From VRUE01 sp963725085 (lineage in GTDB: Bacteria; Actinomycetota; Thermoleophilia; Solirubrobacterales; 70-9), in contig CAVRXM010000001.1 of the NCBI GenBank assembly GCA_963725085.1, positions 372,001 through 436,000 of the forward strand: a DNA stretch of 64,000 bases. The letters are read 5' to 3'. Shown piece after piece: positions 36,140 to 45,516 of this stretch; position 1 is the first letter of the stretch, and each line of letters begins with the position of its first letter. The translations under genes and the position numbers were made by a program. The notes under the pieces are model-generated. The model was not told the DNA's origin. It did no database searches and saw only the letters and a list, made by a program, of their open reading frames with translations.

Positions 36140-37841
36140 AATCCCGCCAGCCGCGGGTGTTGGCGATGTCCTTCGGAGTGAGCCAGGCCCGCCGCGCCGT
36201 CGCCACCGCGTAGGCGACGTTGTCGAGCGTGTCGACCCCGTGGGCATCGGTGTTGAGGACGATCGTCGCCCCGGCCTCGACCGCGAGGCGGGCGTGGTGC
36301 TCGGAGAGGTCGCGGCGGTTGGGGTTGCCGTTGATCTCGAGCATCGTCCCGGTCCGCGCGGCGGCCTCGGCGACCGCCTCGACGTCGACCCCGTAGGGCT
36401 CGCGGCGGCCGATCAGGCGGCCGGTCAGGTGGCCGATGCAGTCGACGTCGGGGTTCTCGATCGCGGCCAGCACCCGCGCGGTCATCTCCTTTTCGGAGAT
36501 CGAGAAGGAGGTGTGGACGCTGGCGACGACCCAGTCGAGCGCGGCGACGAGGTCGTCGGGGTAGTCGAGCGAGCCGTCGAGGCCGATGTTGATCTCCGAG
36601 CCGGCCAGGAGCCGGAAGCCGCGTTTGCCCTCGTTCCAGGCTCCGATCTCCTCGATCCGCTTCCGCAGCCGCTCGGCGGTGACGTGGTCTCCAAAGCCGT
36701 GGCTCGCCGAGTGGTCGGTGATCGCCATGTAGGCGTAGCCGCGCTCGCGCCCCGCTGCCGCCATCTCCTCGAGCGTGTTGCGTCCGTCGGAGAGTGTCGT
36801 GTGGCAGTGGAGGTCGCCGCGGACGTCCGCGACAGTCACCAGGTCGGGCAGCTTCCCCTCGCGGGCGGCCTTCAGCTCCCCCCGCCCCTCGCGCAGCTCG
36901 GGGACGATGTAGGAATAGCCGAGGCGCTTGTAGACGTCCTCCTCGGTCTCGCAGAGCTCGACCTTCCCGGTCTCGGTGTCGGTGATCCCATGCTCGGAGA
37001 CCGAGAGCCCACGCCCGACCGCCTCTTCGCGCAGCGCGACGTTGTGGGCCGCGGACCCGGTGAAGTGCTGGAGCAAGTTGCCGAACGCCTCGGGCGCGAC
37101 GATCCGCAGGTCGACCGCGATCCCGTTGTGGGTCTGGACTCGGACCCCGTTGGGCCCCGGGCTCCCGGCTGCGGCGATCAGAGCATGGGAGGCGAGGTGC
37201 TCGGCCAGCGCCGCCGGCTCGTCCGCCGTCGCGATCAGGTCGATGTCCTTGCAGGTCTCCGCCCAGCGCCGGGCCGAGCCCGCGACCTCGACCCGGTTGG
37301 CGGCCGGGTGATCGCGGAGCGCCGTGACCAACTCCTCCGCAACCGGGCGCACAGCGGAGAGCAGGAGCCGGCCCGGCCCCTCGCCTGGCTCGCCGAGGCG
37401 CTCCATCGCCGCCAGCACGTTCTCCTCGACCTTCGCCCCCAACCCGCGGACGTCGCGGATCCTTTCTGCCTCGGCCGCCTCCTTCAGCTCCTCGAGCGTC
37501 GTGATCCCGAGCTCGTCGTAGAGGCGGCGCGCGGTTTTCGCCCCGAGGCCGGGAACGCGGGTGACGGCGATCAGGGTCGGCGGGAACTTCGCCTTCAGCT
37601 TCACCGCAGCCGGGATCTCGCCGGTCTCGATCAGGGCGTTGATCTTTTCCGCCAGGGTCTTGCCGACACCGGGGATCTCGGTCGCCCTGCCCTCGGCGGC
37701 GAGGTCGGCGACCGAGACCGGGCTTTCGCGGATCGCCTTCGCCGCGGCGCTGTAGGCGAGGACCCTGTATTTGACCGCGCCGTCGAGCTCGTAGAGGACC
37801 CCGAGCTCCTCGAGGGCGGCGGCGATCTCACCGTTGGTCAT
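36117..37841 (-). CDS. polX: DNA polymerase/3'-5' exonuclease PolX (with PHP domain)
   Basis: A 574-residue intact protein of bacterial family X. Residues 1-80 are the helix-hairpin-helix 8-kDa domain (E-I-P-G-V-G-K-T-L-A), then a second HhH (V-P-G-L-G-A-K-T-A). The polymerase core has G-S-A-R-R-W ... D-I-D-L-I-A (two catalytic Asp) and V-D-L-R-I as the third acidic site. The C-terminal PHP phosphoesterase has G-D-L-H-C-H-T-T-L-S-D-G, I-T-D-H-S-A-S-H, N-G-N-P-N-R and N-T-D-A-H metal motifs. It fills gaps in base-excision repair, with exonuclease and AP activity from PHP in studied relatives. Confidence 0.93.
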   Translation of the reverse strand: MTNGEIAAALEELGVLYELDGAVKYRVLAYSAAAKAIRESPVSVADLAAEGRATEIPGVGKTLAEKINALIETGEIPAAVKLKAKFPPTLIAVTRVPGLGAKTARRLYDELGITTLEELKEAAEAERIRDVRGLGAKVEENVLAAMERLGEPGEGPGRLLLSAVRPVAEELVTALRDHPAANRVEVAGSARRWAETCKDIDLIATADEPAALAEHLASHALIAAAGSPGPNGVRVQTHNGIAVDLRIVAPEAFGNLLQHFTGSAAHNVALREEAVGRGLSVSEHGITDTETGKVELCETEEDVYKRLGYSYIVPELREGRGELKAAREGKLPDLVTVADVRGDLHCHTTLSDGRNTLEEMAAAGRERGYAYMAITDHSASHGFGDHVTAERLRKRIEEIGAWNEGKRGFRLLAGSEINIGLDGSLDYPDDLVAALDWVVASVHTSFSISEKEMTARVLAAIENPDVDCIGHLTGRLIGRREPYGVDVEAVAEAAARTGTMLEINGNPNRRDLSEHHARLAVEAGATIVLNTDAHGVDTLDNVAYAVATARRAWLTPKDIANTRGWRDFKRFLSR

Positions 37842-37887
37842 ACTCGTCAAGATATGACCCGCCTCCGGGCACCCCCAGGGGCGTCGC

Positions 37888-37904
37888 TATACTTTTTGAA
37901 GTAT
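37888..37904. promoter_or_regulatory. TATACT -10 overlapping a palindrome upstream of trxA
   Basis: TATACT (37888-37893) is a good -10 sequence and is immersed in ATACTT-TTTG-AAGTAT, a perfect 6-bp inverted repeat (37889-37904) that looks like a dimeric repressor operator. No -35 hexamer at 17 bp is evident, so an activator or alternative sigma factor may be needed. The trxA GTG follows about 40 bp downstream. Confidence 0.4.
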
Positions 37905-37944
37905 TGAGCGCTGGCAAATCCCCGATCCCAGGAGACCGATCTCA

Positions 37945-38271
37945 GTGACAGGCAAGCTCACCGACGTGACAGACGCCACCTTCAAGTCCGACGTGCTGGA
38001 GGCCGGCGGTCCCGTGCTCGTCGACTTCTGGGCTCCCTGGTGCGGCCCGTGCCGTGTCGTCCATCCGGTCCTCGAAGAGATCGACGCCGAGCGCGACGAC
38101 CTGACGATCCTCAGCCTCAACGTCGACGAGAACCAGCAGACGGCCGCCGAGTACGAAGTCCTCTCGATCCCGACCCTGCTTCTGTTCAAGGACGGGGCGA
38201 TCGCGAAGAAAGTCGTCGGGGCGATGCCGAAGCGCCGCCTCGAGGCCGAGCTCGAGCCGGCGCTCGCCTAG
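37945..38271 (+). CDS. trxA: Thioredoxin
   Basis: A 108-residue intact thioredoxin. V-L-V-D-F-W-A-P-W-C-G-P-C at about residues 25-37 carries the CGPC redox site; S-I-P-T-L-L-L-F-K-D-G with the cis-Pro is at about 73-83. A GTG start at 37945 is preceded by GGAGACC about 9 nt upstream. It reduces disulfides in the cytosol using thioredoxin reductase (not in the window). The final tag is 9 bp before the tautomerase gene, so the two are likely co-transcribed. Confidence 0.93.
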   Translation: MTGKLTDVTDATFKSDVLEAGGPVLVDFWAPWCGPCRVVHPVLEEIDAERDDLTILSLNVDENQQTAAEYEVLSIPTLLLFKDGAIAKKVVGAMPKRRLEAELEPALA

Positions 38272-38280
38272 GCCGGGCCG

Positions 38281-38460
38281 ATGCCCTTCGTCCACATCCA
38301 CTGGTACGAGGGTCGTACCGACGAGCAGAAGGCCGAGATCGCCAAGCGGGTCGAAGCGGCGCTGATCGAGGTCGCCGGGGTTCCCCCGGAGCACTGCTGG
38401 GTGAAGTTCTCCGACTCGGCGAAATCGGACTTCATCATCGGCGAGCCCGCCGACGACTAG
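38281..38460 (+). CDS. 4-oxalocrotonate tautomerase-family small enzyme
   Basis: A 59-residue protein beginning M-P-F-V-H-I-H-W-Y-E-G-R. After Met removal the N-terminal Pro-1 is the catalytic base of the tautomerase superfamily; R-T-D-E-Q-K-A-E-I-A-K-R-V matches the family helix, and V-P-P-E-H-C-W-V-K-F the middle strand. The arginine usually at position 11 is present in E-G-R-T. The physiological substrate is unknown. It follows trxA by 9 bp and is convergent to ileS with an 8-bp gap. Confidence 0.8.
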   Translation: MPFVHIHWYEGRTDEQKAEIAKRVEAALIEVAGVPPEHCWVKFSDSAKSDFIIGEPADD

Positions 38461-38468
38461 GCCCAGCG

Positions 38469-41400
38469 CTAGCGGTCCGCCCTGAGCCCGATCCGGAGCT
38501 CGCGGCCGTCGATCGTCGCCGCGGAGCCGTCGGCGCCGTCGTAGGAGACCGAGGTCGCGAGGACCTCGCCAGCGACGTAGTCCTGGTGCTCGCGCGCGGC
38601 CTCCACCAGCCCCGCGTCGCCGCCGAGGGTGAGCGCGATCCGATCGGTGATCTCGAGGCCGGCCTCTTTGCGCGCGTTCTGCACCGCGTGCACGATCTCC
38701 CGCGCAAGCCCCTCGCGCAGCAACTCGGCGTCGAGCTCGAGCTGGAGCGCGACCGCGTGGCCGGCCTCGGCCTCGACCTCGTAGCCCTCGAGCGGCTGCA
38801 GGGCGAGGGTCACCTCTTCGGCGCCGATCGTGTGGTCGTCGCCGTCGATGTTGATCCCGATCTCGCCTCCCTCCGACATCACGTCGGCGACATGGGCCGG
38901 GTCGAGCGCCTCGATCGCCGCCGCGACCTGCGGCATCCGCTTGCCGAACCGCGGCCCGAGCGATGCGGTAGTTGGGCTTGACCGAGTAGCTGACCAGGTC
39001 CGCCTCCTCGGAGACGAAGTCGAGCTCCTTGACGTTGAGCTCGGCCCGGACCAGGTCGGCGCGGGCCGAGATCGCCTCGCGCTCGGCGTCGTTGGCGACG
39101 ATCACCGCGCGGCGCAGGGGCTGCCGCACCTTCGCCTTCGCCTGGGCCCGGGCCGCGCGGCCGAGCTCGACGGTGAGCCGGACCGCCTCCATCGCCGACT
39201 CGAGGCCGGGGTCGGCCAGCGCCGGCTCCGGCGCGGGGAAATCGCGGAGATGGACCGAGTCCAGGTCCTCGGGGAAGTCCTCGGCCTGGCCTGCGCTCAG
39301 GTTGCAGTAGATCTCGTCGGCGAGGAACGGGGTGAACGGTGCCAGCAGCTTCGCGGTCTCCAGCAGGCAGTGGCGCAGGGTCGCGAACGCGGCCCGATCC
39401 CCATCCCAGAACCGCCGGCGCGAAAGCCGCACGTACCAGTTCGAGAGCTCCTCGACGAAGGCCGCGATCTCGCGCCCCGCCGCCGTGCAGTCGAACTCGT
39501 CCATCCGCTCGGTCACCCGGGCGATCGTCCCCTGAAGCCTCGACAGCACCCACCGATCCAGGTCCCCACTCACACCCAAGTCCCAACCCGCCGCCTCGAC
39601 ATATTCCGCCGCCTCCTCCGCTCCCGCGAGAGCGGAGGAATCGACTGCGATCGCCCTCGCTCCCGCGTCCGGGCGGCGAAAGTCCGTGGGCCCAGGCCCT
39701 CGGCATTCGCGTAGAGGACCCAGAAGGAGTAGGTGTTCCAGAGGGTGAGGAGGAACTGGCGGACCGATTCGCCGACGGTGTCGAGCGAGAAGCGGTAGCC
39801 GGACCAGGGCTGCTGCGAGGTCAGGTAGTACCAGCGGAAGGCGTCGGCGCCGTGGGCCGAGATCACGTCCCATGGCTCGACGACGTTGCCGCGGCTCTTC
39901 GACATCTTCTGGCCCTCGGGGTCGAGGATCAGCCCGAGGCAGACGCAGTTGCGGTAGCTGGAGGTGTCGAAGAGGAGGGTCGACTCCGCCAGCAGGGTGT
40001 AGAACCAGCCGCGGGTCTGGTCGATCGCCTCGCAGATGAAGTCGGCAGGGAAACGCTCCTCGAACTGCTCCTCGTTCTCGAACGGGTAGTGGAACTGGGC
40101 GAACGGCATCGCGCCGCTGTCGTACCAGGTGTCGATCACCGACTCGACCCGGCGCATCTCGCCGCCGCAGCTCCCGCAGCGCAGGGCGACCTCGTCGATA
40201 TAGGGACGGTGGAGGTCGTCGGGGACCTCCCCGATCGCGCGCTCGCGCAGCTCGGCGACCGAGCCGATGCAGGCGCGCTCCTCGCAGCCCTCGCCACCGC
40301 ACTCCCAGATCGGCAGCGGCGTGCCCCAGTAGCGGTCGCGCGAGAGCGCCCAGTCGACGTTGTTCTCGAGCCATTTGCCGAACCGGCCGTGCTTGATGTG
40401 CTCGGGGTGCCACCCGATCTGCTCGTTGTTGGCGAGCAGCCCGTCGCGCCGCTGCGAGGTCGCGACGTACCAGCTCGCCTTCGCGTAGTAGAGGAGCGGG
40501 GTGCCGCAGCGCCAGCAGTGGGGGTAGGCGTGCTCGTAGACCTCGGAGCGCAGCAGGCGGCCCGATCGCTCGCAGCGCGGCGACGATGTCGGGGTCGGCA
40601 TCCTTGACGAACCGCCCGGCGAACTCGGTGACCCGGTCCTCGAACGTCCCGTCGGGAAGGACCGGGTTCTGGAGCTTGATCCCGTAGCGCTCGCCGAGCG
40701 CGAAGTCGTCCTCGCCGAAGGCGATCGCGGTGTGGACGAGACCGGTGCCGTCCTCGACGGTGACGAAATCGGCCTCGAGCACGGTGTGGCCGCGCGGCCC
40801 GAAATCGGTGACGTAGGAGAACGGCGGCTCGTAGGCGACGCCGGCGAGGGCGGAGCCCGGGAAATGGCCGATCACCTCGGCCTCCTCGCCGAGCACCCGC
40901 TCGACCAGGTCGCGGGCCAGGACCAGCACCTCGTCGTCGAGCCGGGCGCGGACGTACTCGATCTCGGGGCCGGCGGCGACCGCCGCGTTGGAGATCAGCG
41001 TCCACGGGGTCGTCGTCCAGATCAGCAGGTTGTCGCCGGGCTCGACCGGGGACTCCGGGATCTCGTCGTTCGCCGGCACACCGGTGACCGGAAATTTCAC
41101 GTAGACGCTGGGGTCCTCGACGTCCTCGTAGCCGAGCGCGACCTCGTGCGAGGAGAGCGCCGTCCCGCAGCGAGGGCAGTAGGGGACGACCTTGTGGCCC
41201 TCGTAGAGGAGGTCCGCGTCCCAGAGTTTGCGAAGCGACCACCAGACCGACTCGATGTAGGGGTCGTCGAGGGTCACATAGGGGTCGTCGAGGTCGATCC
41301 AGAACCCGATCCGCTCGGTCAGCCGGTTCCACTCCTCGACGTACTCGAAGACCGACTCGCGGCAGCGCTTGTTGAACTCGGCGATCCCGTATTCCTCGAC

Positions 41401-41739
41401 CTCCTGCTTGGATTCGATCCCGAGCTCCTTTTCGACCTCGAGCTCGACCGGGAGCCCGTGGCAGTCCCAGCCGGCCTTGCGCGGGACCCGGTAGCCGCGC
41501 ATCGCGCGGTAGCGGGGGTAGATGTCCTTGAAGACGCGGGCGAGGACGTGGTGGGAGCCGGGCCGGCCGTTGGCGGTCGGCGGGCCCTCGTAGAAGCTCC
41601 AGACCTCGGCTCCCTCGCGGTTGGCCAGCGAGCGGTGGAAGACGTCGCGCTCGGCCCAGCGCGCGAGGATCCGCTCCTCGAGCTCGGGGAATGACTGCCT
41701 CGGGTCGACCGGTCGGAATCCGGCGCTCTGCTCGCTCAT
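38469..41739 (-). CDS. ileS: Isoleucyl-tRNA synthetase, long (type 2-like) form, frameshifted
   Basis: The product is about 1,090 residues and charges tRNA-Ile. The HIGH motif appears as G-P-P-T-A-N-G-R-P-G-S-H-H near residue 52, the editing domain has T-T-T-P-W-T-L near 270, and M-S-K-S-R-G-N near 620. D-C-H-G-L-P-V-E and the C-terminal anticodon-binding region (N-W-Y-V-R-L-S-R-R-R-F-W) are also typical. The R-P-G-S-H-H form and the length suggest the eukaryote-like ileS2 class. Frameshifts lie near 40575, 39710 and 38960. As the only visible ileS and an essential gene, it is presumably intact in the organism. Confidence 0.92.
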
Positions 41740-41777
41740 CGGAGCCTGATTCTAGGAGCGGGTAGGCTGCGCGCCGC

Positions 41778-42653
41778 ATGCCGGCCTTCGACCCGAACGG
41801 CAAGGTGGCTCTGGTCACCGGCGCGGCGCGCGGGATCGGCTTCGAGACCGCGCGCCAGCTGCAGATGCGCGGCGCCTCCGTCGCCGTCGTCGACCTCGAC
41901 CCCGAGCAGGCGCGCGAGGCGGCCGAGCGGATCGGCGAGCGGGCGATCGGGATCGGCGCCGACGTCACCGACGAGGGCGCGATGAGGAGCGCCGTCGCCG
42001 AGACGGTCGAGCGGTTCGGCGGCCTCGACATCGTCGTCGCCAACGCCGGGATCGCGCCGCAGAAGCTGGCGACGGCACGCGGGATGGCCGGCGAGGAATG
42101 GGAACGCGTCTTCGAGGTCGACATGCTCGGCGTCTGGCGCACCGTGCGCGCAGCGCTGCCGCAGATCGTCGAGCGGCAGGGCCACGTCGTCCTCGTCTCC
42201 TCCGTCTACGCGTTCGTCAACGGCTTTCTCAACAGCCCCTACGCCGCCGCCAAGGCCGGGGTCGAGTCCCTCGGGCGCTCGCTGCGGGCGGAGCTGACGC
42301 CGCTCGGGTCGAGCGCGAGCGTCGCCTATTTCGGCTGGGTCGACACGCGGATGGTCCAGGACGCCGCCGAGCAGCAGCATTTCGACCGCCTCCAGAACCA
42401 GCTGCCGGCGTTCATGAAACGCCGGATCGAGCCGGCCGAGGCGGCCGCGGCGGTCGTGCGCGGGATCGAAGAGAGATCGCCGCGGATCTTCGCCCCACGC
42501 TGGTGGCGGATCGTCTCGGCCTTCCGCGGCATCCTCAACCCGCTGCTCGACCGCCGCCTCGGGGAGCACCAGGATCCGACCTCGATCACCCGCGAGATCG
42601 AGACTGCGGCCGACGAGCGAGGCGCGGCCGCGGTCGAGGCCTCCCGCCGCTAG
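41778..42653 (+). CDS. Short-chain dehydrogenase/reductase
   Basis: A 291-residue intact classical SDR. V-A-L-V-T-G-A-A-R-G-I-G (cofactor motif TGxxxGIG) at about 10-21, D-V-T near 62, V-A-N-A-G-I-A-P (a V-A-N-A-G variant of NNAG) near 87, S-S-V-Y near 135, and Y-A-A-A-K (catalytic Tyr/Lys) near 150. The segment after the active site, F-M-K-R-R-I-E-P-A-E-A-A-A-A-V, and the C-terminal E-R-S-P-R-I-F-A-P-R-W-W-R resemble membrane-lipid-type SDRs of mycobacteria, but the substrate is unknown. Its TAG stop lies in a CTAG shared with the convergent gene. Confidence 0.85.
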   Translation: MPAFDPNGKVALVTGAARGIGFETARQLQMRGASVAVVDLDPEQAREAAERIGERAIGIGADVTDEGAMRSAVAETVERFGGLDIVVANAGIAPQKLATARGMAGEEWERVFEVDMLGVWRTVRAALPQIVERQGHVVLVSSVYAFVNGFLNSPYAAAKAGVESLGRSLRAELTPLGSSASVAYFGWVDTRMVQDAAEQQHFDRLQNQLPAFMKRRIEPAEAAAAVVRGIEERSPRIFAPRWWRIVSAFRGILNPLLDRRLGEHQDPTSITREIETAADERGAAAVEASRR

Positions 42654-45508
42654 CCCTTCGATCGGCGGGTCAGCTCCTCGAGCAGGAAGACGAACGACTC
42701 GTACTCGGCGCCGGTCGCCCGGCTGCAGGCCGATCTCGCAGGTGCGGTTGCTGCTGAGGTGGGCGTCGAAGGAGCGGCCGGCGAGCTCGGCGGCCTGGTC
42801 GGCGCGTCGCCGCCGCGGTCAGCTCGGGATGGGAGATGCCGCGGTCGCCGGCGAAGCCGCAGCAGGTCGCCGAGGGGGCGACGAAGACCTCGTCGGCGAG
42901 GGCGCCGGCGAGGGCGCGAAGGCGCGGAGCGAGGCCCATGAGCCGGGTGGCGCAGGTCGGGTGGACGGTGGCCGAGCCGACCCTGCGGGTCACCTCGAGC
43001 TCGGGCAGGAGGCGGTCGTGCGCCCAGGCGACCGAGTCGACGATCTCGAGCCCCCCGAGCCGCCCCGCGTTCTCCTCGTCGAGGACCCCGTCGCCCGGGG
43101 TCGCCACCGCCTGGGTGCAGGAGGCGGCGTCGATCACGACCGGCAGCTCCCCCTCCCCGCTCCAGTCCCAGAGGCGCTCGAGCAGTCTCGTTCGCCTTCC
43201 GGCGGTGCGCCGCGCCGAAGCCCTTCGAGCTCCAGGGAAGGCCGCAGCAGGTTCCCGCGACCTCGGGCGGGATCCAGACCGGCAGCCCGGCCCGGGCCGA
43301 GACCGCGACCAGCGCCTCGGGCAGGCTCATGCCGGCGCTGCCGCGGCCGAAGATCCGGTTGGTGCAGGACGGGATGTAGACGGCGGCGGCTCCCTCGCGG
43401 CCCGTCTCCGGCAGCCCCGCCGGCGCCGGCCCGGGCAAGCCCGCGACCGCGACTCGGTCCGACGGGCGAGCGGCCCTCCCGACCCGCAGCCCGGCCCGGC
43501 TCGCCGCTTCGACCGCCGACCACCGCTTCGCCGCGGCGAGGGCCAGCGATTCCGCCCTCTCGGTGTGGCGCTCCCCGCGCAGGTCCTTGACCAGCTTGCC
43601 GGTGTCGATGCCGACCGGGCAGGCGAGCTGGCAGGAGCCGTCGGCGGCGCAGGTGTCGAGCGAGTCGTACTCGTACTCCTCCAGCAGCGCCCTCTGCAGC
43701 GGCGAGCCGGCGGGCTGGCGCGCCATCTCGCGCCGCAGCACGATCCGCTGGCGCGGCGTCGTCGTCAGGTTGCGGCTCGGGCAGACCGGCTCGCAGAACC
43801 CGCACTCGACGCAGGCGCTCGCCGAGTCCTCGATCTGGGGCGTCGTCTTCAGGTTGCGGAGGTGGGCGCCGGGGTCGCGGTTGAGGACGACCCCGGGGGC
43901 GAGGACGCCGTCGGGGTCGGCGAGCCGCTTGACCCGCCACATCAGCTCGGTCGCCTTCTCGCCCCACTCGCGCTCGACGTAGGGGGCCATGTTGATCCCG
44001 GTCCCGTGCTCGGCCTTCAGCGAGCCGTCGTACTTGCCGACGATCAGCTCGACCAGCTTCGCCATGAACGCCTCGTAGCGGTCGAGGTCCTCCTGCTTGG
44101 CGAAGTCGGGGGTGAGCATGAAGTGGAGGTTCCCGGCCGAGGCGTGGCCGGCGACGCCGGGGAGGAAGCCGTGCTCGCCGAGCAGCGCCTGGAGGTCCTG
44201 CGCCCCCTCGGCGATCCGCTCCGGGCGGGACGCAGACGTCCTCGACGATCAGCGCCGTGCCGGGAAGGCGCAGCCGCCCGATCAGGCCGTGCAGGCCCTC
44301 GCGGACCCGCCAGGCGAGCTCGACCTCCTCCGGGTCGCGGCTGAACTCGATCGGCCGGATCGTCGTGTGGGAGGAGAGGATCTCCCCGGCCCGGGCGACC
44401 TGGGGGTCGAGCTCGGCGTCGCTCGCGGCGCCGAACTCGACCAGCAGCACCGCCGACTCCGGCGGCAGCTCCTTCCACTCCTCGGGGGCGCCGACCATGT
44501 TCCAGGCGGCGGTGATCAGCGCCGGCGCGACCATCAGCTCGACCGCCGTCGCGCCGCTGTCGACGAGGTCGCGGACCGGGGCGATCGCCTCGTCGATCCC
44601 GGGGAAGTGGATCCAGGCGGTCGTCGTCCGGGCCGGCAGCGGCACGGTCTCGAAGACCGCCTCGGCGACGAACGCCAGCGTGCCCTCGGAGCCGACGAGG
44701 AGGCGGCGGAAGATCTCGAGCGGCTCGTCGGCGTCGAGGAAGGCGCAGAGCCGGTAGCCGGTCGTGTTCTTGATCGCGAACTTGCGCCGGATCCGGTCGC
44801 TGAGCTCGGCGTCGGCCCGGATCTCGTCGCGGATCGCCCCGAGGCCGGCGGCGAGCTCGGGCTCGGCCGCGGCGAAGCCTCTCGGCCGCCCCCGGCGCCG
44901 CGGTGTCGATCGTCGTCCCCGAAGGGAGGACGAAGGTCAGCGAGCGGACGGTCGAGTAGGAGTCGTGGATGACGCCGCAGCGCATCCCGCCCGAGTTGTT
45001 GGCGATCACCCCGCCGACGGTCGCGATGTCGGTGCTGGCGGGGTCGGGGCCGAGCTTGCGCCCGTGGGGGGCGAGGACGCGGTTGGCGTGGCCGAGGATC
45101 GTCCCCGGGCCGACCCGGGCGCGCGCTCCACCCTCCTCGACCGCGACGCCGCCGAAGTGGCGGCGGACGTCGACGAGGATCCCGTCGGTCTGGCCCTGGC
45201 CGTTGAGGCTGGTGCCGCCGGCGCGGAAGACGACCGGGATCCCGGTCCGGCGCCCGTAGTCGAGGACCTTCGCGACGTCGGCGGCGTCGTGCGCCATCAC
45301 CACCGCCCGCGGCAGCAGCCGGTAGGGGCTGGCGTCGGAGGCGTAGCGGACGATGTCGCTGGCGCGGGCGAGGACGCGGTCGGCGCCGAGCAGCGCCTCG
45401 AGCTCACCGCGCAGCGGCTGCGGGGTGCCCGGCCGCCAGCTCGTCCGGCGCGCGGTCGGCGGCGGGCTCCGAGGGGGGTGGCGCGAGGTTCCGCTCCAGC
45501 AGCCCCAT
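42650..45508 (-). CDS. FAD-binding and Fe-S 2-hydroxyacid dehydrogenase (D-lactate/glycolate/mandelate dehydrogenase-like), frameshifted
   Basis: The product is about 952 residues. The N-terminal half is an FAD-4 oxidase (V-F-R-A-G-G-T-S-L-N-G-Q-G near residue 75, and G-G-V-I-A-N-N-S-G-G-M-R-C-G near 140) with an FAD-oxidase C domain. The middle has a 4Fe-4S segment C-V-E-C-G-F-C-E-P-V-C-P and a second cluster near C-Q-L-A-C-P-V-G-I-D-T. The C-terminal part has CCG-type Cys-Cys motifs (T-C-C-G-L-P-W; T-C-C-G-F-A-G-D). This order matches the membrane-associated, quinone- or cytochrome-linked D-2-hydroxyacid dehydrogenases. At least five frameshifts (about 45410, 44890, 44230, 43190, 42800) interrupt it. 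Only 8 bp separate it from mdlC upstream. Confidence 0.82.
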
Positions 45509-45516
45509 CGTCCGCC

